Shown here in pieces: positions 1-7,532 of a stretch of 18,336 nt of DNA (position 1 is the stretch's first letter; the number at the start of each line of letters is the position of its first letter). The position numbers and the translations under genes are program-made. The notes under the pieces were generated by a model. The model searched no databases and was not told the origin of the DNA. It saw nothing but the letters and a program-made list of their open reading frames with translations. Source of the stretch: Chloroflexota bacterium (GTDB taxonomy: Bacteria > Chloroflexota > Anaerolineae > JACRMK01); the NCBI GenBank assembly GCA_016200765.1, contig JACQEC010000216.1, positions 1 to 18,336 of the forward strand. The letters are read 5' to 3'.

Positions 1-1
1 G

Positions 2-514
2 ACCATCAGCCACGACCACGAGAACCATCAACAGGCACAGCGCGTGGCCGGCGAGCCGAAGGTCATCCGCGGGCCGGGCGAGTACGAGATTAGCAATATC
101 TTCCTGACGGGCATTGCTTCGTTTCACGACAACCAGAAGGGTGCCGAGCGGGGCCGCAACACCATCTACTTGATTGAATTCGACGACTTGCGAATCTGCC
201 ATCTGGGCGACTTGGGGCAAATGCCGACACAGGCCCAGACCGAGGCGCTGGGCGATTTGGACGTGTTGATGGTGCCGGTGGGCGGCGTTTCGACCATCAC
301 TGCGGCGCAGGCCGCGGAGGTCGTCAGCCAACTGGAGCCGCAGATTGTCATCCCCATGCACTACAAGACCAAAGCCTACACCGGCAAACTGGACACGCTG
401 GACAAGTTTCTGAAGGAGATGGGGCTGAAGAATGTGGATCAGCAGGAAAGCTTGAAGGTGACCAAGAATTCGATCCCCGAAGAAGCGCAGGTCGTCGTGT
501 TGAAATACGACTAA
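2..514 (+). CDS. MBL-fold metallo-hydrolase (COG2220-like), 5' end outside window
   Basis: Partial gene. The reading frame is open from base 2, before the GTG at 44, and enters with the metal-binding motif SHDHENH, so the true start lies upstream and the GTG is internal. Further landmarks of the beta-lactamase fold follow in order: a GPGEYEI strand, the ASFHD histidine, HLGDLG with its Asp, the DVLMVPVGG strand, and IPMHYKT with the last His ligand near the C-terminus. The family consists of cytoplasmic metal-dependent hydrolases of the UlaG/COG2220 type, mostly without known substrates. Unusually, the position that is Asp in the canonical HxHxDH motif reads Asn (HDHENH), which removes one expected ligand of the second metal. 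The TAA stop overlaps the stop of the convergent minus-strand gene by 2 bases. The fold assignment is fairly sure; the substrate is unknown. Confidence 0.85.
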   Translation, partial: TISHDHENHQQAQRVAGEPKVIRGPGEYEISNIFLTGIASFHDNQKGAERGRNTIYLIEFDDLRICHLGDLGQMPTQAQTEALGDLDVLMVPVGGVSTITAAQAAEVVSQLEPQIVIPMHYKTKAYTGKLDTLDKFLKEMGLKNVDQQESLKVTKNSIPEEAQVVVLKYD

Positions 515-2586
515 TCTTTCATCCGGGCGCGGCGGCGGAGCGAGGCGATGCCCCAGCCGCTTGCCAGCAGAAGGATGAGCAGTGCGGCGGCAGTGGCGGC
601 GATTCTGTCGGCGTAATAATACGTGCGCCCGGCGCGTAGTGGCTGGTTATCGCCTGCCTGCAATTCCCAGGCCGCGTCCACTGACCCCGAGCGCCATTCG
701 ACGCGCGCCCTGCTGCCGGCGAGCAGGTTTTGCCAGCCATTCTGATACTGCTTCAGCGCACTGGAGCGAAAGCGGCGGACCCATTCTTGAGGCTCGTCAG
801 CGGACGGCGTGTTCAGGCTGTCGAGCGCGCGGCTGATCTCTTGAAGCTTCGCTTGCAGAGTCTGGCGGGTCTCGGCGAGGGAATACCGGCCAACGAGGGC
901 GATTTCCGTGCTGAAAATGCCGTCGTTCTGCGTCATTTGCCATTCGGCTGATGTGAGCAGTTCCTTGACCAGAGTGAGTTCTGCCGGGGAGGCGGATGAA
1001 TTCGGAAGCTGCACGCTCGCGCGGGCATCGGTGAGAATGGTCATCTGGTAGGCATCGTTGTCCCAGAGCAGGGTCGTCGTGAGCGCGCGGTCTGCCAGAG
1101 CGTCGAGCCATTGTCGGAGCAGTTGCTCGTGCCGCGCCGATGGGCGCGGTACAGGCGTCAGACGCGCCGTCAAGGTCTGCTGATCACCAGCTAGAGAGAC
1201 GAGCGCCTCCACGCGGCTGAAGCGCGGCTGAAACGCGCGCTGTTCGGCCTGCGCCTCCGCTCCGATGACACCCGATTCTACGGCTTGAAGCGCCTCCTCC
1301 CACTGACCGGCCTCGACCTGCTGCTGGGCCAGACCGGCGTGGTCGCCCTGCTCCTCGTTAGCCAACAGTGGGGCCGGAATCTTGCTTGATCCTGCCGCGC
1401 GGGCGCGGGCCAATAAGGCCAACGCCGCGGTAAAGGCGTTTGCGCGGCGCGCGGACTGCGCGAGCGAAAAAGCGTGTTGGGCGGCGAAATCCTGCGCCTC
1501 CGCGACGACCGCTGTGTAGGCCGGGACACCCCGGCTCAATTTCAACACGCGCTCCCATTGCTCTAACGCCGCGGCCCGCATATCCGTCGGGTTGCTCACC
1601 GGGCCGTAATCGCCGCGCAGCTGCGCCTCGTAGAGGCGAGCCAGCTCCAATGGCGCGGCCGGTGAGGCCGGGTCGGCGTCGGCGGCCAGCATTAGAGCCG
1701 CCGCGCTCTGCGCCAGATCGCCGGGATTCTGTGAAGCGCGCGCGAGTTGGAGGTACTGGCTTGCGAGATTCAATGCGGCTTTGGCGTTGTTCCCCTGGGC
1801 CATGGCTTGCCGCGCCGTGACGATCTCGCGCCAGATTTGGGGCTTGACCAATTGCAGGACAATTGGATCACGCGGTTCATAATCGGAGAAGAGCCATGTC
1901 AGCGTGCGACCGTCGAAGGTGCTGTCGGCGGGGCTGAGCTGCCTGAGCGGTTCGGGCGTCGTCAGCGCAGGCAGGCGCAAGGAGTAACGCGCACTGCCGG
2001 TCAAGCCTTTCCACAGCGCGGCCGGCAGCTGCGCAAATTGAACGACGGGCAAGACGCTGCTGCCGAGGGTCTGCTGGAACTCAACCTGAATCGTGGCGCG
2101 CTCGTCCTCGTCGAGCGTCATGGCCCAGGCGAGCCAGCGCACACTGCGCGTTTCGCCACCCAGCTTCAGCGGCTGGGTTTGCCATTCGGGTTGAATGGGT
2201 TTGGTGTTCTGCGTGATCGTGAAGCGTGTGAGCGTGCTTTCGGTTAGCTCAAGCGCGCCGCCTCCCCACGTGGGAAAGCCTAGAACGATGTCGGCTTTGG
2301 CCGTACGGTCGGTGTTGTGCAGTTTGAAGGTCAGCTGGCCGGCCCACGCGGTGCTATCGCCCGACTCTTTGATCTCCGCGTCGAGTGTTTGCGCCACCAA
2401 CTCCACCTTCGACGCGCCGCTGATCGGCGCAAGCGTGATCAGCGCGTTGCGCGGCGTCGTGTCGGCATGGAGCGCGCGCGGGAGTTGTAGGGGCGGGTCT
2501 TGCGCTTTCGCGGCGTGAAGTTCCGACACCCGCCCTAGAACCAGCGCCCAGAGCAAGATGATCGGAGGGAAAACAGCGCGCCCCAT
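511..2586 (-). CDS. exported protein with C-terminal membrane anchor, function unknown
   Basis: 691 residues. The N-terminus (about 1-28) is a signal peptide with a hydrophobic PPIILLWALVLG core. Residues 30-250 are beta-rich, with a WLAWAMTLDEDERATIQVEF stretch resembling the extracellular domain of DUF4424-like proteins. That likeness is by eye only. Residues 255-420 are Ala-rich and helical, TPR-like in feel, with no clear consensus repeat. A transmembrane helix follows at about 662-683, then a basic RRRARMKD tail, predicting type I topology with the bulk outside the cell. The ATG lies 4 nt after the TAA of the kinase gene and has no Shine-Dalgarno, so translational coupling is likely. Coupling suggests a joint role, for example as an extracytoplasmic partner of a kinase that lacks its own membrane segment; this is inference. 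I do not recognise a specific family. Confidence 0.8.
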   Translation of the reverse strand: MGRAVFPPIILLWALVLGRVSELHAAKAQDPPLQLPRALHADTTPRNALITLAPISGASKVELVAQTLDAEIKESGDSTAWAGQLTFKLHNTDRTAKADIVLGFPTWGGGALELTESTLTRFTITQNTKPIQPEWQTQPLKLGGETRSVRWLAWAMTLDEDERATIQVEFQQTLGSSVLPVVQFAQLPAALWKGLTGSARYSLRLPALTTPEPLRQLSPADSTFDGRTLTWLFSDYEPRDPIVLQLVKPQIWREIVTARQAMAQGNNAKAALNLASQYLQLARASQNPGDLAQSAAALMLAADADPASPAAPLELARLYEAQLRGDYGPVSNPTDMRAAALEQWERVLKLSRGVPAYTAVVAEAQDFAAQHAFSLAQSARRANAFTAALALLARARAAGSSKIPAPLLANEEQGDHAGLAQQQVEAGQWEEALQAVESGVIGAEAQAEQRAFQPRFSRVEALVSLAGDQQTLTARLTPVPRPSARHEQLLRQWLDALADRALTTTLLWDNDAYQMTILTDARASVQLPNSSASPAELTLVKELLTSAEWQMTQNDGIFSTEIALVGRYSLAETRQTLQAKLQEISRALDSLNTPSADEPQEWVRRFRSSALKQYQNGWQNLLAGSRARVEWRSGSVDAAWELQAGDNQPLRAGRTYYYADRIAATAAALLILLLASGWGIASLRRRARMKD

Positions 2587-2590
2587 GAAA

Positions 2591-3925
2591 TTACGCGCGC
2601 GGAGACAGCGTTCGGGGTTGTGCGTTCAGCGGCACGGTGAGGATAACTTCGGTGCCCTGGCCAAGCGCGGATTCAATACGCAAGACGCCCCCGAGTTGTT
2701 GGGCGCGTTCTTGCATGTTGAGCAAGCCAAGACTGCCGCGCTGGTCGTAGGTGTCTTTCACCTGATTCACGTCAAAGCCGGGTCCGGTGTCTTTAACGCT
2801 GACCGTCAGGTGCCCGTTCTGATGGGTGATGGTGATATGCACGGACGCGCCGCGCGCGTGTTTCTTGACGTTCCCGATGGCTTCCTGCACGATTGAAAAC
2901 ACCGTGCGATCAGCCTTGCCGGGCAGTTTGATTGGCTTGCACGCTTGCGCGACATCTAACGTGATCGCCATCTCTCCGGACGTGGCAAGATTCCGGACGT
3001 ACGTCTCCAGGGCAGCAAAAAGACCCTGCGTTTCGAGGATCAACGGGCGCTGGTCAAAGAGCAACTCACGGATTTGCCGGAGTGTGCGGGTGGCGAGGTC
3101 CTCAAGACTGTGCAATTCGTCCTGCACCGAGGAAATCGAGTTATCGGTGAGCAGAGCCTGAATAAAGCGGATATTCATCACCATCGCCGACAGGAGTTGC
3201 GCCGGGCCGTCGTGCACGTCGCGCGCGAGTTCCTTGCGGACCTCTTCCTCGACCGCCAGAATGCGATTGCGCTCCTCCCACAGGTCTTGATAGAGACGCG
3301 CGTTTTCAATCGCGATGGCCGATTGCGCCGCCAGCGCCGACAGAATATCCCGGTCGGCGCTGGTGAAGCGCGCGCCGCTAATCTTGTTGAGCACCTCCAA
3401 CACGCCGATCTTCTTGCCCGTGATGATGAGCGGCACGCAAATCAGCGACCACGTCTTGTGGCCGAAGCTCTTGTCAATGTCGGCATAGAAGCGATTGTCC
3501 TTGCTCGTATCGTCCACAATCAGCGACTCGCCGTGCGTGAAGACCCAGCCGGCAATGCCATCGGCGCTGCTCATGCGGCGGCCCTTCAGCGCCTCACTGG
3601 CGCCGCCCTCGATCACTTCGAACACCAATTGGTCGGTAGCCGGGTCATGGAGAAGCAGGGAGCCGGCGTCGGCTTCCATCACATCCAGCGCAGAGCGCAA
3701 GACCTTGCGGAGCAGTTTATCGAGGTTCAGCTCTGACGTCAGGCTTTGCGCAATCTGCTGAAGGGTGCGCAGGGCGAGGAGTTGATCCTCGGCTTGCTGA
3801 CGCGACTGCTCCAGTTGGGCGGCGTACAGTTCAGGCCGCGGCGAATCCGCCTGTCCCGGGGCCGTTGAAGCCGGGGCAGGCTCGCGTGGAACGTCGTGGG
3901 TGGCGGGTAAGGATTGGGAGGCCAT
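2591..3925 (-). CDS. GAF-domain sensor histidine kinase (HisKA_3, NarL/DegS type)
   Basis: 444 residues, no transmembrane segment, so cytoplasmic. A coiled-coil-like helix (about 33-60) leads into a GAF domain (about 60-207). A signalling helix (210-235) follows, then the HisKA_3 dimerisation domain with phospho-acceptor His238 in RDVHDGPAQ, and a HATPase_c domain (about 338-432). The ATPase shows the N box (EAIGNVKKHA, Asn352), the G1 box DTGPGF (379-384) and the G2-like GSLGLLNMQERA. Kinases of this class phosphorylate LuxR-type response regulators, and none is in the window. The GAF ligand is unknown. The ATG is directly preceded by an in-frame TAA, fixing the start, and no Shine-Dalgarno is visible. 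A candidate promoter about 200 nt upstream (4131-4159) would give a long leader. The membrane protein downstream is 4 nt away, so the two form one transcription unit. Confidence 0.93.
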   Translation of the reverse strand: MASQSLPATHDVPREPAPASTAPGQADSPRPELYAAQLEQSRQQAEDQLLALRTLQQIAQSLTSELNLDKLLRKVLRSALDVMEADAGSLLLHDPATDQLVFEVIEGGASEALKGRRMSSADGIAGWVFTHGESLIVDDTSKDNRFYADIDKSFGHKTWSLICVPLIITGKKIGVLEVLNKISGARFTSADRDILSALAAQSAIAIENARLYQDLWEERNRILAVEEEVRKELARDVHDGPAQLLSAMVMNIRFIQALLTDNSISSVQDELHSLEDLATRTLRQIRELLFDQRPLILETQGLFAALETYVRNLATSGEMAITLDVAQACKPIKLPGKADRTVFSIVQEAIGNVKKHARGASVHITITHQNGHLTVSVKDTGPGFDVNQVKDTYDQRGSLGLLNMQERAQQLGGVLRIESALGQGTEVILTVPLNAQPRTLSPRA

Positions 3926-4130
3926 TTAATAGACCGAGCGGCTATCTGCGGATGACCCAGCGCCGTGTCACCGGCGGATACCGCGCAACAGCCAAGGCCG
4001 AGCGGCCCGGACAGGCGGTCTTAGCGGAAGTGAACAGATCCGTTAGTGCGGGCGTAAAATAACCCGCTGTCCAGACGGCGAATCAGGGCACGCGCAACGA
4101 CACGCCCTGTCAGCCGCAGGCGTGATGCAA

Positions 4131-4159
4131 ATTATACCTTAGATGAAGGGGGCTCGCAA
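4131..4159 (-). promoter_or_regulatory. sigma70-type promoter for the kinase operon
   Basis: On the minus strand, TTGCGA (4159-4154) and a perfect TATAAT (4136-4131) are separated by exactly 17 nt. Transcription would start near 4124 and run into the kinase gene, leaving an untranslated leader of about 200 nt. The -10 is perfect and the -35 matches 4 of 6 positions. The same TTGC-A plus TATAAT arrangement occurs at 10376-10404. Confidence 0.6.
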
Positions 4160-4208
4160 CCGACTGTTATACGCTGGGTACATGTCCGTTAGGCGCGCCA
4201 TCGGCTTG

Positions 4209-4217
4209 TGCTACAAT
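4209..4217 (+). promoter_or_regulatory. extended -10 promoter for the metalloprotease gene
   Basis: TGCTACAAT fits the extended -10 pattern TGnTATAAT with one mismatch. No good -35 is seen at 16-18 nt spacing, which extended -10 promoters can tolerate. A start near 4224 gives a leader of about 16 nt containing the AGGGG ribosome site at 4228-4232. This also argues against the TTG at 4222 as start codon. Confidence 0.45.
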
Positions 4218-4239
4218 CTGCTTGTTGAGGGGAAACCGG

Positions 4240-5520
4240 ATGCGTAGACTTATTCAGGGTGTGGGTCGCATGGTTGCCAGCTTATGTTGGGTGGCCGGGC
4301 TTGCGCTGTTGGCAAGCCCCAGCACCATCACCCCGGCAGATACCTTTGGTGTCCGCCTCTCGACGGTGGCGAGCCAAGGACGCTTTGACATGGTGGCGTG
4401 GATTGGCGGCGCCATGCTGGGGAAGGTGCAGGACCGGCTTGGCGGCGACCTTGCGCGGATGGATGAAGCAGGGCGTGACGCACTTGTCAAGCGCTATTTC
4501 CAGTTGGCGCGGGAGGAAGAGGATCTGCGGGCCAAGGCCCTGCAGAGCCGCGCCAAGCTGGCTCCGGCGGCGGAACTGCAAGCCCTCGAAGCCCAGATCG
4601 TGAGCAAGCGCGCGGATAAGCTGGCGTTGGAGCATCAGGCCGAGGCCATTTTGAGCGAGCGGGTCGAACATGCGGCGCAGAGCGCCGGGTTGGCGCAAGA
4701 CCTTCCGCTGAACCCGCAAATCGTGTTCCCGCCCGTCGCGTTCAAATACGTCGAGCCGCCGCTGTTGCTGGTGATGTCTCCGCACGAGAAGATTGAACAG
4801 AAGAAAACCGTGCACCTGCAATCGTCGTTGGTCCTTAGCCAGATCGAGCAGGCGGAGGCGGCCGCCGACCAGCTGGGCGTGGTATCGCTGGTCGTGCCCA
4901 TCGGGGGCGTGGGCACCTATCCCACGATGGTGCTCGCGACATCATCCTACGAAGTCAGCGTGGATATTGTCAGCCACGAGTGGACGCACAACTATCTCGA
5001 CATCCGCCCACTGGGATGGCATTATGGCGACAACGGCAACCTGATCTCGATCAACGAAACCGTCGCCAACATCGTCGGGCATGAGCTAAGCCTGCGTGTG
5101 CAGGGCCTGCCGCCGCCGAGCTACGACGATCTGCCGCCCGCGACCTTTAACCGGGAGCCCAGCCCGCCCGGCACGTTTGATTTCAACCGCGAGATGCGTC
5201 TGACCCGGTTGCAGGTGGATGACCTGCTCAAAGAGGGTAAGGTGCAGGAGGCGGAAACGTACATGGAGGCCAGGCGCCGCGAGTTCGTGGCGCATGGCTA
5301 CGCCCTGCGCAAGTTGAATCAGGCTTACTTTGCCTTCTATGGCTCTTACGCCGACGGCGGAGTCGGGACGGTGAATCCAATCGGCAGGGAATTGAAGCAA
5401 CTGCGGCGGATGAGCGGCTCGCTGAAGGAGTTCCTGGATACGGTTGCGCGACTGTCTACGTTTGATGAATATCTGGCACTGCTCAAGGAAAAGGGGGTAG
5501 AGCCGGGGAAGCGGGGGTAG
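4240..5520 (+). CDS. exported gluzincin-type zinc metalloprotease, uncharacterised family
   Basis: 426 residues from ATG 4240, which has AGGGG 7 nt upstream; a TTG at 4222 would add six residues without a ribosome site. Residues 1-30 form a hydrophobic signal peptide or anchor (VASLCWVAGLALLAS). A charged Ala/Glu-rich helical segment (about 65-145) is probably coiled coil. The active site is HEWTH (246-250), with His246 and His250 as zinc ligands and Glu247 as catalytic base. NETVANIVGHE (272-282) supplies the third ligand, Glu273, 22 residues after His250. A conserved-looking FYGSYADGGVG plus NPIGRELKQLRR segment closes the domain. This places it among HExxH/NExxA gluzincins, but it matches no named peptidase family I can identify. 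The substrate is unknown; it probably acts outside the membrane. The stop lies 11 nt from the convergent DUF212 gene. Confidence 0.8.
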   Translation: MRRLIQGVGRMVASLCWVAGLALLASPSTITPADTFGVRLSTVASQGRFDMVAWIGGAMLGKVQDRLGGDLARMDEAGRDALVKRYFQLAREEEDLRAKALQSRAKLAPAAELQALEAQIVSKRADKLALEHQAEAILSERVEHAAQSAGLAQDLPLNPQIVFPPVAFKYVEPPLLLVMSPHEKIEQKKTVHLQSSLVLSQIEQAEAAADQLGVVSLVVPIGGVGTYPTMVLATSSYEVSVDIVSHEWTHNYLDIRPLGWHYGDNGNLISINETVANIVGHELSLRVQGLPPPSYDDLPPATFNREPSPPGTFDFNREMRLTRLQVDDLLKEGKVQEAETYMEARRREFVAHGYALRKLNQAYFAFYGSYADGGVGTVNPIGRELKQLRRMSGSLKEFLDTVARLSTFDEYLALLKEKGVEPGKRG

Positions 5521-5531
5521 CCAATGTGCGA

Positions 5532-5972
5532 CTACGGCGAAGTGGTCAGGTAGGCGATGGAAATGCCGAGCAAGGCGCCAACGAGCACCTCGAACGGCGT
5601 GTGGCCGAGCAGTTCGCGCAGGCGCGTCTCGCTAATCGGGTGGCCCTGAAACAACTCATCTATGATCTGGTTGAGGATGCGGGCTTGCGCCATGGCGGCG
5701 CGCCGCACGCCAGCGGCATCGTACATGACGACCAGCGCCAGAATCAGCGCGACGGCGAACAGGCTAGAGCGCGTCCCCTCACGCAAACCAACGGCGGTGG
5801 CCAGAGCGGCCACCGTCGCCGAATGGGAGCTGGGCATGCCGCCCATCGTGGACAGATAGCGCAGGTTGAGCCGCCTTTCGTTCCAAGAGTTGAGCGCCAC
5901 TTTCAACAACTGGGCGACAATCCACGCCCAGAGGGTGGCGACGAAGACCGGATTGGCGAAGAGCTCCGCCAT
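5532..5972 (-). CDS. divergent PAP2 family membrane protein (DUF212, YuiD-like)
   Basis: 146 residues, the usual length for DUF212. An N-terminal hydrophobic helix (FVATLWAWIVAQLLKVAL) is followed by the signature GGMPSSHSA at about 44-52, a helix around 70-88 ending in YDAAGVRRA, and a C-terminal hydrophobic helix (FEVLVGALLGISIAYL). The SSHSA motif resembles part of the PAP2 acid phosphatase signature. The family lacks most of the other PAP2 catalytic motifs, so phosphatase activity is unproven. It is an integral membrane protein of unknown role. Its ATG shares one base with the TGA of xseB (TGATG), so it is translationally coupled and the last gene of the efp-xseA-xseB transcription unit. 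Confidence 0.9.
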   Translation of the reverse strand: MAELFANPVFVATLWAWIVAQLLKVALNSWNERRLNLRYLSTMGGMPSSHSATVAALATAVGLREGTRSSLFAVALILALVVMYDAAGVRRAAMAQARILNQIIDELFQGHPISETRLRELLGHTPFEVLVGALLGISIAYLTTSP

Positions 5973-6220
5973 CAGGCCTCATCGTCCTGTGCCCCGAAGT
6001 CCTGCTCGAACGTCTCGGCATCGAGCGCGGCAGGTTTCAGGCGGCGGACGCGCAATTCGGCCTGCTCCAACTGCTTCTCCAGTTGCGCCGCTAGCTGCAT
6101 TCCGTGCTCGAATAGGCTGATGGCGTCCTCCAGCGTCAGTTCGCCCGCTTCCAGTTTCTGGACCGTCTCGTCCAGTTCCTTGTACGACTCCTCGAAACTT
6201 GGCGCTTTGCTCTTTGGCAT
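5972..6220 (-). CDS. xseB: exodeoxyribonuclease VII small subunit
   Basis: 82 residues, typical for XseB. The family pattern is clear: SFEESYKELDETVQKLEAGE, then LTLEDAISLFEHGMQLA, then a helical LEKQLEQAELRVRRL segment and an acidic C-terminus. It is the small non-catalytic subunit that binds XseA in several copies to form exonuclease VII, which degrades single-stranded DNA in both directions to short oligonucleotides. The ATG sits 15 nt after the xseA stop and has a strong GAGGAG ribosome site in that gap. It overlaps the DUF212 gene by one base. Confidence 0.95.
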   Translation of the reverse strand: MPKSKAPSFEESYKELDETVQKLEAGELTLEDAISLFEHGMQLAAQLEKQLEQAELRVRRLKPAALDAETFEQDFGAQDDEA

Positions 6221-6235
6221 GGGACTCCTCGTGGG

Positions 6236-7447
6236 TCAGACAGGCTCAACTCTGGCTTCAAACGACCCGTCGCTGACGGTGACGCTGATCGGGTCTCCCG
6301 GCGCGACCTGCTTGACCCGAGTGACAGACTGCCCGTTTTTGCGCACCAGCGCGTAGCCGCGCGCAAGGATCGCCTGTGGGTTCAGCGCGCTGAGATGGCC
6401 GCGCCTGCTGGCGACGCGCTCATGCAGAACTTGAAGGCGGTGTTGACTGGCCCGGGTCAGCACGCGAACCTGATCGTCAATGCGTTGGCGGCTCCGGTCA
6501 ATCTGCGCCTGCGGGGTCAGCCGCGCCAGCGCGCGCTTCAGAATCTGGGCCTGGCCTGCGCGCTCGGTGATGCGGCTATCCATGGCGAGCCAGAGACGGG
6601 ATTGCATATCGTGAAGCGAGCGCATAATTTCCCTCTGGTCGGGGCTGGCGTGCGCGGCGGCGGCGGTCGGCGTCGCCGCGCGGTAGTCCGCCACGAAGTC
6701 GGCAATCGTGGTATCGGTTTCATGCCCCACGCCGGAAATGACGCAGACGGGCGACGCATAGATGGCGCGCGCGACGACCTCCTCGTTGAACGCCCACAAA
6801 TCCTCAATGGAGCCGCCGCCGCGCGCGACGATGATGACGTCAACGTCGGGAACGCCGCCCAGCGCGCGAATTGCGGCGACGATCTGCGCGGGCGCTTCGG
6901 CGCCCTGCACTTGACACGGGCACAGGACGACCTGCGCCAGCGACCAGCGCAGGCGCAGGGTGCGCAGGATGTCCTGCAGGGCCGCGCCCGTTTCCGACGT
7001 GACGACGCCGATAGAGCGAGGGAACAGCGGCAGCGGGCGCTTTCTTTCAGGCGCGAACAGCCCCTCGGCGCCCAGCCGCGCGCGCAGGGCTTCAAACTGC
7101 CGCCAGAGCGCGCCCACGCCGTCAAACTGCAATTCTTCGACAACCAACTGCAAGTCGCCGCGCACCTCGTAGAGGCCGATACTGCCGAGGGCGCGCACCG
7201 CGTCGCCGTCAACCGGCCGCCGGAGGAGACCCTGCGCCGCCGGTCTCCACATCACACAGCGCACGGCGGATTCGCCGTCTTTCAGCGAGAAATACAGATG
7301 GCCGGATGCCGCGCGCGTGAAGTTGGAGACCTCGCCACGCACCCATAGATTCTGCACGACCTCATCCGTCGCCAGCAACGCCTTGAGGTGTCGCATCAGT
7401 TCCCCAACGGTGAGGGTGGGGGAGGCGGGAAAGAGGGAGGGTTGCAT
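6236..7447 (-). CDS. xseA: exodeoxyribonuclease VII large subunit
   Basis: 403 residues from ATG 7447. The open frame runs upstream to 7693, but that would overlap efp by 161 bases, and the added 82 residues are Pro/Arg-rich without family likeness, so 7447 is chosen. The protein starts SLFPASPTLTVGELMRHLKA and continues with an OB-fold (about residues 22-110, NLWVRGEVSNF then GHLYFSLKD). The catalytic domain shows SIGVVTSETGAALQDI, VDVIIVARGGGSIEDLW, and SGVGHETDTTIADFVAD followed by RAATPTAAA. A long Arg/Gln-rich helical region follows, and the C-terminus carries the LNPQAILARGYALV motif. It is the catalytic subunit of the cytoplasmic single-strand nuclease of mismatch repair and recombination. 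No strong Shine-Dalgarno is seen. xseB follows after 15 nt. Confidence 0.95.
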   Translation of the reverse strand: MQPSLFPASPTLTVGELMRHLKALLATDEVVQNLWVRGEVSNFTRAASGHLYFSLKDGESAVRCVMWRPAAQGLLRRPVDGDAVRALGSIGLYEVRGDLQLVVEELQFDGVGALWRQFEALRARLGAEGLFAPERKRPLPLFPRSIGVVTSETGAALQDILRTLRLRWSLAQVVLCPCQVQGAEAPAQIVAAIRALGGVPDVDVIIVARGGGSIEDLWAFNEEVVARAIYASPVCVISGVGHETDTTIADFVADYRAATPTAAAAHASPDQREIMRSLHDMQSRLWLAMDSRITERAGQAQILKRALARLTPQAQIDRSRQRIDDQVRVLTRASQHRLQVLHERVASRRGHLSALNPQAILARGYALVRKNGQSVTRVKQVAPGDPISVTVSDGSFEARVEPV

Positions 7448-7481
7448 GAGCGTTAATAGGACGTTGCGCGTGAGCGCGTTC

Positions 7482-7507
7482 CGCGTTGCGGTATCAACGA
7501 CAACGCG
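7482..7507. repeat. inverted repeat between efp and xseA
   Basis: CGCGTTG (7482-7488) and CAACGCG (7501-7507) are perfect 7-bp arms around a 12-nt loop, in the 85-nt gap after the efp stop. There is no U-tract on the minus strand, so it is not a standard intrinsic terminator. It may be an attenuating or RNA-stabilising hairpin, or chance in GC-rich DNA. Confidence 0.35.
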
Positions 7508-7532
7508 CCAGCGGCCTAGTGCGGCTTGCTCA

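Larger units (their letters stand above)
3926..4239. other. divergent intergenic region (kinase / metalloprotease)
   Basis: This 314-base gap is the only stretch above 300 bases without a gene. It holds a minus-strand promoter (4131-4159), a plus-strand extended -10 (4209-4217), and a small dyad, GCGGG at 4048-4052 pairing with CCCGC at 4063-4067 across a 10-nt loop. The dyad falls inside the predicted kinase leader. The part from 3926 to about 4124 would be transcribed but untranslated. I see no tRNA, no convincing small gene and no recognisable riboswitch. Confidence 0.5.

Noticed and set aside
6395..7348. Long plus-strand open frame (317 codons) opposite xseA
   Set aside because: Shadow of xseA in GC-rich DNA; the residues are Arg/Ala/Gly-rich without domains, and xseA is certain.
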